DNA from: Dehalococcoidales bacterium | Lineage (GTDB): Bacteria; Chloroflexota; Dehalococcoidia; Dehalococcoidales; RBG-16-60-22 | Direction of reading: 5' to 3' | DNA: 61,038 bases | Assembly: GCA_016926115.1 (NCBI GenBank) | Contig: JAFGPF010000013.1 | Coordinates: forward strand, 1 to 61,038 | Shown here: positions 15,584-24,359 of the stretch, piece after piece | Position numbering within the stretch: the first letter of the stretch is position 1 | How the letters are laid out: each line of letters begins with the position of its first letter | The notes under the pieces: model-generated | Told to the model about the DNA's origin: nothing | The model's database searches: none | What the model saw: only the letters and a program-made list of their open reading frames with translations | Made by a program: the position numbers and the translations under genes

Positions 15584-17086
15584 TTACTCGGTCATCCAGA
15601 CCTGTTCGGCATCGAAGGCGCCCCACTGGCCATAAGTACCGAAGTTGATTCCGTGAACCTGATCGGTGTAGGCGTAGTTGTCGCCGTGATGTTCGATTGG
15701 AGCCCACAGACACTGGTCGTATATATACTTGGCGGCTGCATTAGTTTTTTCGGTATCCGCCGGTATGGCACGGCACGCTGCCAATACGAGCTCGGTTAGC
15801 TCGGGCGATCTATCTATGCTGTACATCTCGGTAACACCCGGGCGGAAATACGACCAAAGGAGACTATTGAAGTCGGGAATCATTCCGGATCCGGCGACAA
15901 AGACGCCGTCCCAGCCCTCCTGCCGCATCGTGGCCCACTGGCCGAACTGGACGCCCAGTATTTCAGCCTGGATTCCGACATCTGCCAGATCGGCCTGCAT
16001 GGACTGCAGGCCATCCTGGAAGTCCCAGACACCGGCGACGAGCGTAGTGCTAAATCCGTCCGGATATCCGGCTTCTGCCAGTAACTGCTTGGCTTTTTCA
16101 GGATCGTACGAGCGGGGGACGATATCATCCAGATAGCCACTCATGCCTTCAATAGGAAATTGATAGGCAACTTCCCAGTAGCCGTATCCCAGAGTGTCTA
16201 TGATAGCCTGCTTGTTAATGGCATATTCGAAAGCCTGACGTACTCTGGCATCGTGGAAGGGAGAATCTTCATCGCGGCTGTTGAAATTCATAGCTTCCAT
16301 GCCCATGTAGTTCTGCAGGACGTTAAGGCCGGACTGTTTGAGGTCATGCATTGTCTTAGCATCTCTGGAGTGTGTGCAATCACCCTGTCCCGCCTGCATG
16401 GCCATGACCTGGGTTACCGGATCGACAATAAAGATGCCTTCGATAGCATCGAGATGGGCCTTCTCACCCCAGTAGTCATCGAACCTTTCGAACCTTACCT
16501 TGGTGCCCTCTTCATAGGAAACCTGCTCAAACGGGCCCGTTCCACAGGCATGGAAGGCGGCATACGTATCGCCATTCGCCTCCCAGAATGTCGGCGATGC
16601 TATTGCTAATCCGGCCACACTGCTGAGGTTTGTATTTAGCGCTTCCGAAAAATTGCACTGGACTGTATTGTCATCGACGACATCACAGCCTAAATAATTA
16701 GCAGGCATCAATCCGGCATCGGCCCGTTTTCCGAGGTTGTACTGGACCGCAGCTGCATCGAAGTCCGTACCGTCATGGAACTTCACGCCTTTTCGTAACT
16801 TGAAAATGATTGATTTATTGTCGTTGGACATTTCATAGGAAGTAGCCAGTCTGTATTCGTACCCGCCCATGAATTTCGAGTCCATAAGAGGTTCCATCGC
16901 CATATCACCGTAGGCGCCCTCACCGCCGAAGATTGATACACATGTTCCCCAGCCACCCCCGGGGCCGCTGCTCCAGATTATTCTCAGGGTCCCGCCTTTT
17001 TCTTCAGGTCCACCACACGCTGATAACAATGATGATGCGAGTAAAACCAGAATTGCAATCGGGATTATCCAGTGTCTTACTTTCAC
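15584..17086 (-). CDS. Family 5 extracellular solute-binding lipoprotein (DppA/OppA-like)
   Basis: A 500-residue substrate-binding protein. The signal peptide ends in a lipobox (SLLSACGG), so it should be lipid-anchored on the outside. The SBP_bac_5 pattern is seen: a FKLRKGVKFHDGTDFDAAAV segment and YDPEKAKQLLAEAGYPDGF. Relatives bind peptides, nickel, sugars or aromatic acids, so the ligand cannot be read from the sequence. It heads the leftward unit that ends with the SDR, SnoaL-like and cupin genes. That context points to uptake of the organic compound these enzymes degrade. Confidence 0.92.
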   Translation of the reverse strand: MKVRHWIIPIAILVLLASSLLSACGGPEEKGGTLRIIWSSGPGGGWGTCVSIFGGEGAYGDMAMEPLMDSKFMGGYEYRLATSYEMSNDNKSIIFKLRKGVKFHDGTDFDAAAVQYNLGKRADAGLMPANYLGCDVVDDNTVQCNFSEALNTNLSSVAGLAIASPTFWEANGDTYAAFHACGTGPFEQVSYEEGTKVRFERFDDYWGEKAHLDAIEGIFIVDPVTQVMAMQAGQGDCTHSRDAKTMHDLKQSGLNVLQNYMGMEAMNFNSRDEDSPFHDARVRQAFEYAINKQAIIDTLGYGYWEVAYQFPIEGMSGYLDDIVPRSYDPEKAKQLLAEAGYPDGFSTTLVAGVWDFQDGLQSMQADLADVGIQAEILGVQFGQWATMRQEGWDGVFVAGSGMIPDFNSLLWSYFRPGVTEMYSIDRSPELTELVLAACRAIPADTEKTNAAAKYIYDQCLWAPIEHHGDNYAYTDQVHGINFGTYGQWGAFDAEQVWMTE

Positions 17087-17447
17087 TGCTGTCTCCCCCC
17101 TTTTTAAAATTTTATAATCACATTTAAATGAACGCTGTAATCATAATATTCCATTATCAGCCTCATTCAAATGGTTATATTGAATGAATATTTACACATT
17201 ATCACTATCCCAATATCTTTTGTCAAGGCGAGGCTCTAATTATCGGGTTTTTTCAGTAAATTAGCATACTTTATATGTTATTGAAATCCGTTGCTGAATA
17301 TAATTATAATTCATATAATTATCTTGTCCAGACCTCCTGCTATTGCAGGCAGAAAGAGCAACTTTAAAAAAAATTAAATTTTTCGTTATTGATGCCATGT
17401 CTGATAATATAAGATAGAGAAGATTACCATGTTGTCTGGGGGTAATC
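17087..17447. other. AT-rich divergent intergenic region
   Basis: A markedly AT-rich 361-nt gap between the leftward ABC operon and the rightward cupin/flavoprotein unit. No gene is visible. It is the natural place for shared promoters and an operator (see 17163-17187). Confidence 0.5.
17163..17187. promoter_or_regulatory. Candidate operator: TCATTCAA-N9-TTGAATGA
   Basis: A perfect 8-bp inverted repeat with a 9-nt spacer, 77 nt upstream of the solute-binding protein start. No local regulator gene is present in the catabolic island to pair with it. Confidence 0.45.
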
Positions 17448-17873
17448 GTGAAATATGCAAAATATATTATCACCAAGCCGCTTCCGCCGCGTCCGGGGTT
17501 CAAGGGTGCTCCGGGGCTGAAACAAGTACTGACGTTAAACGGTGAAATGCTTAAAGACGCGTTCCATATTAGTTGCGCCTGGATATCACCCGGCCCCAAT
17601 CCCGGTGTTTATCCGGCGCACACCCATCCGCATGGTGAGATGATAGGATTCATCGGGACGAATCCCGATAATCCTGCTGATCTCGGGGCAGAGGCGGAAT
17701 TGTGGATAGACGATGAACAGTATTTCATCACGGAAAGTTTTTTAGCGTTCTTCCCCAGAGATATTCCACATTGTCCGCTTATGGTTACCAATGTAAAACG
17801 CCCCATTTTTCACTTTGATATCCAGATGACCGACGGCAAACCGATTTTTGATTGGTTAAATGAAGCGCCGTGA
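17448..17873 (+). CDS. Cupin-fold protein (paralogue C)
   Basis: A 141-residue protein starting at GTG 17448 with GGGGG upstream. Metal-site residues are visible in PAHTHPHGEMIGFIG (HxH and Glu) and in FPRDIPHCPLMVTN (His of motif 2). The domain resembles the other two cupins of the island in having HxH...E...H and the HCP/HFP ending of motif 2. It precedes the VAO-type flavoprotein by 119 nt, a gap that includes a 7-bp stem-loop (17883-17906) without a T tract, and is probably co-transcribed. Function is unknown beyond probable metal binding. Confidence 0.7.
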   Translation: MKYAKYIITKPLPPRPGFKGAPGLKQVLTLNGEMLKDAFHISCAWISPGPNPGVYPAHTHPHGEMIGFIGTNPDNPADLGAEAELWIDDEQYFITESFLAFFPRDIPHCPLMVTNVKRPIFHFDIQMTDGKPIFDWLNEAP

Positions 17874-17992
17874 AAACTGGAGGCTTATTAAGAGACGGCA
17901 ATAAGCTGATAGCATGAAAAAGGGACAAGGGGTATCAATATAAGGTAAAAAAGAAAACTACAGTTATGAGTTAAAAAAAGAAAGGGGGAATA

Positions 17993-19459
17993 ATGATTGA
18001 AAAAGCGAAGCTGATAAAAGCTGTTGGCGCTGGGAACATAAGCTATGACACACCGACACTGGAAACATACGCAAAAGACATAAGTTTCGTTAATGCAATC
18101 AAGCCAGATTGCGTAGTCAAACCGAGAAACACCGGTGATGTCGAGAAGCTGGTCAAACTAGCCAGGGAGACCTTGACTCCCCTGGTACCAGTGAGTTCGG
18201 GTCCTCCGCATTTCAAGGGTGACACCGTTCCCGCCGTCGGCGGTGCTGTTGTCGTCGACTTAAGCGGTATGAAAAAGATTATCAGGGTGGACCGGTTGAA
18301 CCGCGTAGCCATGTTCGAGCCTGGCGTTACTTTCGGTGAGTTGATACCGGCAGTAACCAGAGAGAAACTTAGACTCAACATGCCGTTATTTCCCCGGAAA
18401 ACGAAGTCCGTTACCGCCAGTATGCTGGAGCGGGAACCGGTAGTCCTGCCCATTTACCACTGGGACCTGCCCGACCCCCTCAACTGTGTGGAAATAATCT
18501 TCGGTACCGGAGATATGTTCCGGACCGGGGCAGCCGCCGGGCCGGGTTCCTTAGAAGAACAGTGGGCAGCCGGCGGAGCGCAGGTTACGTCCTCCGGTCC
18601 TTCATCGGCTTCCTGGTACCGCATGATTGTCGGTTCACAGGGAACGATGGGCGTTGTCTGCTGGTCGTCGGCGAGATGCGAACTCCTGCCCCAGGTCGAG
18701 GAACCTTACTTCGTGGGCTCTACCGACCTGGACAAGCTCATGGAAATGGTACACTGGCTTATCAGGCTCAGGATACCCAACGAGTGCTTCATCCTGAACA
18801 AGACTAACCTGGCCACGATGGTGGCTAAGAACTATTCGAAGCAATACCGGGAAATTTATGACAGCCTGCCGCCCTGGATACTGTTTTACAACCTGGCCGG
18901 ATACGATTATTTTCCGGAAGAGAGGGTAAAAGTCCATGAAGAGGACGCCCGGGGAATCGCCCAGCGTGCCCAGGTAGAAATATCCCGTTCCGCGGGTAAA
19001 ATCGGCGCCTTCGAGTTCCTGAAAGCCGCCCAGGCACCTTCCGCCGAACCTTACTGGAAGCTCCGCGCCGCGAATGCCTGCCAGGACATCGCCTTCATAT
19101 CCAACTTCCAGAAGGTGGAAGTGCTGATAGATGTCATGTACGATGCCGCCAATCAGGCCGGCTACCCCGTACCCGGAATCGGAACGTATATCCAGCCGCT
19201 GGTGCAGGGCTGTAATTACCATGTTGAGTTCAACCTGTTCTATGACAAGAACAACCGGAGAGAAGCCGATATGGTCAGAAAACTTACCCGCGATGTCGTC
19301 GACCCGCTGATAGCCAACGGCGCATTTTTCTCAAGACCTTACGGGGAAACTGCCCGGCATATCCTTAGCAAGGATGCCGCCACGGTGCAAATGTTGAAGA
19401 AAGTGAAAACGATATTTGACCCGGACAACATGATGAACCCCGGGAAATTATGTTTTTAA
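17993..19459 (+). CDS. FAD-linked oxidase, VAO/GlcD-like (subunit 1)
   Basis: A 488-residue flavoprotein with a PCMH-type FAD-binding domain (about 35-230; VVVDLSGMKKIIRVDRLNRVAMFEPGV) and a cap domain ending FDPDNMMNPGKLCF, the common C-terminus of glycolate-oxidase and 4-cresol-dehydrogenase relatives. It would oxidise a 2-hydroxy acid or a benzylic/phenolic substrate. A strong SD (AAAGGGGG) precedes the ATG. The next two genes are a CCG-type iron-sulfur protein and a second PCMH flavoprotein, a GlcD-GlcF-GlcE-like trio. The two flavoproteins are distinct in sequence rather than recent duplicates. Confidence 0.85.
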   Translation: MIEKAKLIKAVGAGNISYDTPTLETYAKDISFVNAIKPDCVVKPRNTGDVEKLVKLARETLTPLVPVSSGPPHFKGDTVPAVGGAVVVDLSGMKKIIRVDRLNRVAMFEPGVTFGELIPAVTREKLRLNMPLFPRKTKSVTASMLEREPVVLPIYHWDLPDPLNCVEIIFGTGDMFRTGAAAGPGSLEEQWAAGGAQVTSSGPSSASWYRMIVGSQGTMGVVCWSSARCELLPQVEEPYFVGSTDLDKLMEMVHWLIRLRIPNECFILNKTNLATMVAKNYSKQYREIYDSLPPWILFYNLAGYDYFPEERVKVHEEDARGIAQRAQVEISRSAGKIGAFEFLKAAQAPSAEPYWKLRAANACQDIAFISNFQKVEVLIDVMYDAANQAGYPVPGIGTYIQPLVQGCNYHVEFNLFYDKNNRREADMVRKLTRDVVDPLIANGAFFSRPYGETARHILSKDAATVQMLKKVKTIFDPDNMMNPGKLCF

Positions 19460-19510
19460 GGAATAAAGTATGCAGTTTTCTAAAGGTAAAAACCATAAGG
19501 AGAATTGAAA

Positions 19511-20779
19511 ATGTCATTAGAAGACAATAGATACTATATGGAAACGTGCCGCCGGTGTTCAATATGTAAATTCATGCCGCTTGAAAAAGTAACCGGTTAT
19601 GAGCGCATCAATGTCTGTCCCAGTATTTCCAGATATGAGTTCCATAGCTATTGCGGAGGCGGACGTATGGTCATGGGCACAGCCCTGCTGGAAAAGAGAC
19701 TCGACTATACGGACAAATTGCTCGAAGTAGTCTATAACTGCACCATGTGCGGCGCCTGTGATACTTCCTGTAAGTACTCCATGGATATGGAAGTCATGGA
19801 GCCGATAAACGAAATCCGCATCAGTTGTGTTGAAAACGGACGGACCAATCCCGCTCTGGACAGGGTGATTAACAGCCTGCGCAAACAGGAGACGATGGTT
19901 CCCGGTGCCAAAGGCAAACGTGGCCAGTGGGCCGCCGGCCTCAACCTGAAGGACTGCACCCGTGAGAAGGTAGATGTTGTTTACCATGTAGGCTGTCTTA
20001 CCAGCTACAACAAGGATATGTGGAAACAGGCGCAGACCATTGCCAGGTTGCTGCAGAAAGCCGGCGTAAACTTCGGTATCGCTGGCGATAAAGAGACCTG
20101 CTGCGGCGGCCGGGCATACCAGATGGGTTATAAGGAAGACTTCCTGAACCAGGCCAGAAAGAACATGGACATGATAAAAAAATCAGGCGCCAAAACACTC
20201 GTGACGGGCTGCGCCGATGGCTATCAGGCCTTTAAGGTGCTATATGACCAGCACGGCTTCAAGGGTGACCTGGAAGTACTGCATATCACAGAATACCTGT
20301 CCCGGCTTATCAAAGAAGGCAAGCTGAAACCAAGGAAAAAAGTAGACATGGTAGTTACCTACCATGACCCCTGCCACCTTGGCCGGAAGGGAGAACCCTG
20401 GATACGCTGGGAAGGTAAGGAAATAATCGATGAAATCCGCACGCTGGATCCGCCGCGCGAGTACCGTCGCGGAACCTACGGAGTGTATGAGCCGCCCCGC
20501 GACGTACTCAGAAGCATCCCGGGTCTCAAGCTGGTGGAAATGGACAGGATTAAGGAATACGCCTGGTGCTGCGGAGCCGGCGGCGGGGTAAACGAATCCA
20601 ATCCCGAGTTTTCTATGTGGACGGCTAGGGAGCGTATTGATGAAGCTGAACTGACCGGGGCCTCCGCGATAGTCACCGCCTGCCCCTGGTGTATCAAGAA
20701 CTTCACCGAAGCCGTTTCTGCTAAAGGTAGTCAGCTGAAGGTTTACGATATTATCGAACTGCTTGAGAAGGCGATATAG
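19511..20779 (+). CDS. (Fe-S)-binding protein with CCG domains, GlcF/HdrD-like
   Basis: A 422-residue electron carrier. It has two N-terminal [4Fe-4S]-type motifs (CRRCSICKF with CPS, then CTMCGACDTSCKYS) and two cysteine-rich CCG domains (VGCLTSY...ETCCGGRAYQMG and HDPCHLGRKG...WCCGAGGG). This is the pattern of GlcF, GlpC and HdrD, which take electrons from flavoproteins toward quinone or heterodisulfide. ATG 19511 is chosen because AGGAG (19498-19502) is 8 nt away. A TTG two codons upstream is too close to that SD. It sits 51 nt after one FAD oxidase and 12 nt before the other, so the three are one complex by context. Confidence 0.88.
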   Translation: MSLEDNRYYMETCRRCSICKFMPLEKVTGYERINVCPSISRYEFHSYCGGGRMVMGTALLEKRLDYTDKLLEVVYNCTMCGACDTSCKYSMDMEVMEPINEIRISCVENGRTNPALDRVINSLRKQETMVPGAKGKRGQWAAGLNLKDCTREKVDVVYHVGCLTSYNKDMWKQAQTIARLLQKAGVNFGIAGDKETCCGGRAYQMGYKEDFLNQARKNMDMIKKSGAKTLVTGCADGYQAFKVLYDQHGFKGDLEVLHITEYLSRLIKEGKLKPRKKVDMVVTYHDPCHLGRKGEPWIRWEGKEIIDEIRTLDPPREYRRGTYGVYEPPRDVLRSIPGLKLVEMDRIKEYAWCCGAGGGVNESNPEFSMWTARERIDEAELTGASAIVTACPWCIKNFTEAVSAKGSQLKVYDIIELLEKAI

Positions 20780-20791
20780 GAGGATAGAATA

Positions 20792-22339
20792 ATGGCTTTA
20801 AATAAAAATTTCTATAAAGGATTAGTAGATATCCTCGGGCCTGAATATGTTTCCGATGATCCGGTTATCACTGAAACCTATGCAAATCCCGTCAGACAGG
20901 GGATTCCCGTTCATGCCAGGTTTGAAGCGATAACGCTCCCTGATAGCACTGAAGAAGTACAGGCTGTCGTAAAGCTCTGTAACCGCTACAAGGTGCAGTT
21001 TAAGGCTTCCAGCACCGGCTGGCTTTACAGCGACCCCGCCGGACCCAACTGCATTAAAATCGACCTGCGGAGAATGAACCGTATTATTGAAATCAATGAA
21101 AAAAGTATGTACGCGGTAGTGGAGCCATATGTCATCGGTGCCCAGCTGCAGGCCGAGTGCATGAAACGCGGCCTTAACTGTAACCTGACCGGCGCCGGAA
21201 GTAATTGCTCGGCGCTGCCTCTCGCGGCTCATGTAAACCTGGGACACTTGAGTCAGAGCGGCAGTTACGGCGAGAGGAACCAGCTTGCCCTCGAGTGGGT
21301 GACCGGCGACGGGGAAATTGTCAGGCTGGGCTCACTCGGTACGAACAACGAGTGGTACTGCGGCGACGGCCCGGGGCCGTCCCTGAGAGGTGTCATCCGC
21401 GGTGACACGACACCCCTGGGCGGATTGGGCGTATACACCAAGGCTGCTCAGAAACTCTTCCACTGGCCGGGCCCTTCCACCTTTCCTATGGAAGGCGTAT
21501 CGCCGAAATACAAGCCGGCATACGTCCCGGACGGTTTTCTGGTGCGGTACTTCTCTTTCAAGGACCTGGACACCATGATTGAGGCCGTGTTAAAAATCGG
21601 CGAGTCGGAAATAGCCACCGAGTTGATGTGCTTCAATCCCGCTATGATGGCAGCCAACCTGGCTACCAAGAACGTTGAAGAGGAAATTGAGATATACAAC
21701 CGGTTTAACAGCGAGGTGCTGGGGCCCGGCTTCATGACCCTGATTGCCGCCAATTCCAGGGGCGACTTCGAATACAAAAAGAAGGTATTACAGACCATCA
21801 TCGACGAGACCGGCGGCAAGGCCCTGGAGGAAGTCGAAGACCCGGAGAACCAGGGCGGTTACGTCTGGCGCTATTTCCGGGAGACCGGCTCCATCAAGGA
21901 AACGGGGCGTACGCTGGCGCCGCAGGCCGGCATGGTCGGTGGTACCGATGCATTCCCCCTGATGAGCTACTTCATCAAGAGCTGCTCCCGGGTCAAGGAA
22001 GAGCTCATCAAAAAAGGAGCCCTCCTGGATAATGGCACGGCGCCCTTCATACAGTCCACCGAACACGGGCACCTGGCCCATGGCGAAGTCCTGGCTCAGG
22101 CTTCAATGAGACTCAAAGGTGATGAACTGCGTGAAATGACGAGAGGCATCAATATGGGCTCCAATAAAATCTCCATCGAGGGCCACTTCGGCATGCCGCA
22201 GCACGTCTGGAGTGATGAACTCCATGATATGTACGGACCGCATACCAGTAACTATCACCTGTGGTTGAGGAAAATTAAAAAGACTTTCGATCCTAACGGC
22301 GCGTCGGAGTCTTCCACCTATATATCGGCTAAGGACTAA
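20792..22339 (+). CDS. FAD-linked oxidase, VAO/GlcD-like (subunit 2)
   Basis: A 515-residue PCMH-type flavoprotein. The FAD domain includes FKASSTGWLYSDPAGP, CIKIDLRRMNRIIEINE and the AVVEPYVIGAQLQAEC strand. The cap domain is long and ends in HLWLRKIKKTFDPNG without the MNPGK motif of the first subunit. That lost tail and the divergent cap suggest a different role, for example substrate binding in one subunit and electron transfer in the other as in GlcD/GlcE. The SD is GGAGG 8 nt upstream. It is the last gene of the rightward unit. Confidence 0.85.
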   Translation: MALNKNFYKGLVDILGPEYVSDDPVITETYANPVRQGIPVHARFEAITLPDSTEEVQAVVKLCNRYKVQFKASSTGWLYSDPAGPNCIKIDLRRMNRIIEINEKSMYAVVEPYVIGAQLQAECMKRGLNCNLTGAGSNCSALPLAAHVNLGHLSQSGSYGERNQLALEWVTGDGEIVRLGSLGTNNEWYCGDGPGPSLRGVIRGDTTPLGGLGVYTKAAQKLFHWPGPSTFPMEGVSPKYKPAYVPDGFLVRYFSFKDLDTMIEAVLKIGESEIATELMCFNPAMMAANLATKNVEEEIEIYNRFNSEVLGPGFMTLIAANSRGDFEYKKKVLQTIIDETGGKALEEVEDPENQGGYVWRYFRETGSIKETGRTLAPQAGMVGGTDAFPLMSYFIKSCSRVKEELIKKGALLDNGTAPFIQSTEHGHLAHGEVLAQASMRLKGDELREMTRGINMGSNKISIEGHFGMPQHVWSDELHDMYGPHTSNYHLWLRKIKKTFDPNGASESSTYISAKD

Positions 22340-22577
22340 AAGCGTACCCGGTGCTTATGGCTTAACCTGAGATAGGAGCATGTCGATATAGATAATGTGG
22401 CATATCTATGCTGTATTTATATATCTCCGTCCAGGACTCGCTCCATAATCAGGCCATCGGTGGGATGGAAATGTCTTTGAAAAGCCTCAGGATACATTTT
22501 CCTTAATGCGGATAAATCGGCACTGACCTGCCCCCTTAGACGATACCAATTATAATCTCATAAAGGGGGGGGATAAG
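22340..22577. other. Intergenic stretch with a short degenerate open frame
   Basis: No gene is called. On the minus strand 22420-22557 is open for 46 codons and reads like protein (RKMYPEAFQRHFHPTDGL) but has no usable start. A CCCCCTT/AAGGGGG pair flanks 22538-22571. It may be a decayed coding fragment. Confidence 0.3.
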
Positions 22578-22650
22578 TGGAGCCGGCGGGATTCGAACCC
22601 GCTACCTTTTGACTGCCAGTCAAACGTTCTCCCAAGTGAACTACGGCCCC
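22578..22650 (-). tRNA. tRNA-Ala (anticodon GGC)
   Basis: A complete 73-nt cloverleaf on the minus strand: 7-bp acceptor stem GGGGCCG/CGGCTCC with the G3-U70 wobble that identifies alanine tRNA, D arm GTTC/GAAC, anticodon stem TTTGA/TCAAA with loop CTGGCAG (anticodon GGC), T arm GCGGG-TTCGAAT-CCCGC and discriminator A. The CCA end is not encoded. Confidence 0.95.
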
Positions 22651-22665
22651 ACAAACGCATATTTA

Positions 22666-22694
22666 ATTTAACATATATCCGGCAAGACTGGCAA
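22666..22694 (-). promoter_or_regulatory. Predicted promoter of tRNA-Ala
   Basis: On the minus strand TTGCCA (22694-22689), a 17-nt spacer and TTAAAT (22671-22666), ending 15 nt before the mature tRNA 5' end. Confidence 0.5.
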
Positions 22695-22837
22695 GAATCG
22701 GCGTGCTAATCTCCCTGAAAATTTAAATATATACGGCTTGTTTATATCGCCGCCGTTTGTGTTTATGCCCTGTTTATATCTCCGGTGCTATCCTTATACC
22801 AGATAATCAAGTTGTTCCCCAGCTTGATAGCAGCCCA

Positions 22838-22910
22838 AAAGAGGGAGGGGCTCGGCAAGTCCTCAAGAAGAGAGGTTTGAGGATTCGCCCGGCCCCTTCT
22901 CTTTATTTGC
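22838..22910 (+). other. Large nested stem-loop upstream of the PPIase gene
   Basis: The outer arms AAAGAGGGAGGGGC and GGCCCCTTCTCTTT pair imperfectly, and the inner arms CCTCAA (22861-22866) and TTGAGG (22877-22882) pair perfectly. A weak T-rich tail follows. It could be a terminator-like or 5' leader structure; 70 nt separate it from the PPIase start. Confidence 0.4.
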
Positions 22911-22985
22911 GGTTGCATCTTTACTTATCTTACGTTTATGGGCTAAAATTTCAAGACAGCCGGTAGTGCTTAAAGGAGAAAGCCT

Positions 22986-23633
22986 ATGAAAAGAAAATCA
23001 CTTCACTGGATACTCATTACCCTGTTAGCCGCAGGATTGCTGCTCGCAGGGTCTTGCAGCGATTCAGAACCGGAACCATCGCCGGCGCCGCAGCCGGAAG
23101 CGGAATCAGAATCAGCACCGGAGGTAAAAATTATGCAATGGGACTCACCACCCGAGATGATTATCGATACGAACAAGAAATACACGGCAATCATGGAAAC
23201 GGAAAAAGGCACTATGGTCATTAAGCTGTTTGCCGCGGACGTCCCGAAGACGGTCAACAACTTCGTCTTCCTCGCCAAACAGGGGTACTATGACGGCACC
23301 ACCTTCCACCGGGTTATTCCCGGCTTCATGGTGCAGGGCGGCGACCCCACCGGCACTGGTAGGGGCGGTCCCGGCTACAAATTCGAGGATGAATTTACCT
23401 CGCACGGACACGAGGCGGGGACCTTATCCATGGCTAACGCCGGAGCCAATACCAACGGCTCGCAGTTCTTCATCTGTCTCTCCCCGCAGCACGGACTCGA
23501 CGGCAGGCACAGCGTTTTCGGTCAGCTTACCGAAGGTATGGATGTCCTCAAGAGCATTACGCCCCGCGACCCCACGAAAAATCCCCAGTTCGAGGGCGAT
23601 AAGATAATAAGGGTTACGATTACGGAAGAATAG
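22986..23633 (+). CDS. Peptidyl-prolyl cis-trans isomerase lipoprotein (cyclophilin type)
   Basis: A 215-residue exported cyclophilin. The N-terminus has a hydrophobic signal and a lipobox-like LLAGSC, then an acidic Pro/Glu linker (about 24-43). The cyclophilin domain begins [17 protein letters not shown] and holds the core motifs [27 protein letters not shown] and HSVFGQL. It would assist folding of secreted proteins on the outer face of the membrane. The SD AAAGGAGA precedes the ATG. It converges on the VTT gene with a 2-nt gap. Confidence 0.93.
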   Translation: MKRKSLHWILITLLAAGLLLAGSCSDSEPEPSPAPQPEAESESAPEVKIMQWDSPPEMIIDTNKKYTAIMETEKGTMVIKLFAADVPKTVNNFVFLAKQGYYDGTTFHRVIPGFMVQGGDPTGTGRGGPGYKFEDEFTSHGHEAGTLSMANAGANTNGSQFFICLSPQHGLDGRHSVFGQLTEGMDVLKSITPRDPTKNPQFEGDKIIRVTITEE

Positions 23634-23635
23634 CC

Positions 23636-24295
23636 TTAAACGTCTATTCCGATAGCGCGGAATAGTCCCTTGAGTCCGAAGTAACCCGCGTAGACTACCG
23701 TGGCGCACTTGATGAGCTTGCCTGCCAGGACGATAAATATATATTTCTTCAGGCCGAAGCGTAGCGCCCCCGCGGCGAGCGCCGCCGGGTAAAAGAACGG
23801 GTTAACTACTGACGCCACGATAAACAGGGTAAGCGGACCCCGGCGTTCCATAAGTCCCAGCATCTTCTCATAGGCGGACTGCATCCTCCCATGCTTGCTG
23901 CTGCTGATAGCCCTGCCGGCTCCGTGTCCCGTCATATAAATGGTCAGCGCGCCCACCAGTTCGCCCAGCGCCGCCGATACTGCCAGCAGCAGTGCCTCCC
24001 ACGGACCGGTCATGGCTCCGCCCAGTGCGAACACCACCGCCAGCATGGGCACGGGTATGATGATAGTAGCGCCGCCCAGGATGCTGATAACAAAAGCGCC
24101 GATGTAGCCGTATTGCTTCAGCCTGCCGATTTCGTTGCCGTAGTAAACTATAGCCGCGACCATCAGTACCGTAAGTACTATTCCTACGATACCAAGGACA
24201 TAAGCCAACGCAGGAGACTTCTTACCGGTGGCTTCTGCGGCATCGGTGCTAACAGCTACTTCGGCGGGCTTCTCTCCAGGTGCGTGTTTTGACAT
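23636..24295 (-). CDS. VTT-domain (DedA/YqaA-like) membrane protein
   Basis: A 219-residue membrane protein. A charged cytoplasmic head of about 28 residues is followed by a helix (LAYVLGIVGIVLTVLMVAAIVYY) and the VTT/SNARE-associated core (GAFVISILGGATIIIPVPMLAVVFALGG ... GELVGALTIYMTGHGAG ... VASVVNPFFYPAALAAGALRFGLKKY). Members act in membrane lipid handling or envelope homeostasis. It is 64 nt downstream of clpC and may be the last gene of that transcript. Confidence 0.8.
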   Translation of the reverse strand: MSKHAPGEKPAEVAVSTDAAEATGKKSPALAYVLGIVGIVLTVLMVAAIVYYGNEIGRLKQYGYIGAFVISILGGATIIIPVPMLAVVFALGGAMTGPWEALLLAVSAALGELVGALTIYMTGHGAGRAISSSKHGRMQSAYEKMLGLMERRGPLTLFIVASVVNPFFYPAALAAGALRFGLKKYIFIVLAGKLIKCATVVYAGYFGLKGLFRAIGIDV

Positions 24296-24359
24296 AAGTG
24301 CCTATATTATACACGCATGTGCAAGTAGTACGCTACAAAGCGGAAAAAGTGAAGTGGTA

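Noticed and set aside
22538..22571. CCCCCTT...AAGGGGGG as an insertion-sequence end or terminator
   Set aside because: The arms are far apart, there is no T tract and no transposase or partner end is visible.
22757..22966. A 69-codon plus-strand frame before the PPIase gene
   Set aside because: There is no SD, it overlaps the structured hairpin, and composition is unlike neighbouring proteins.
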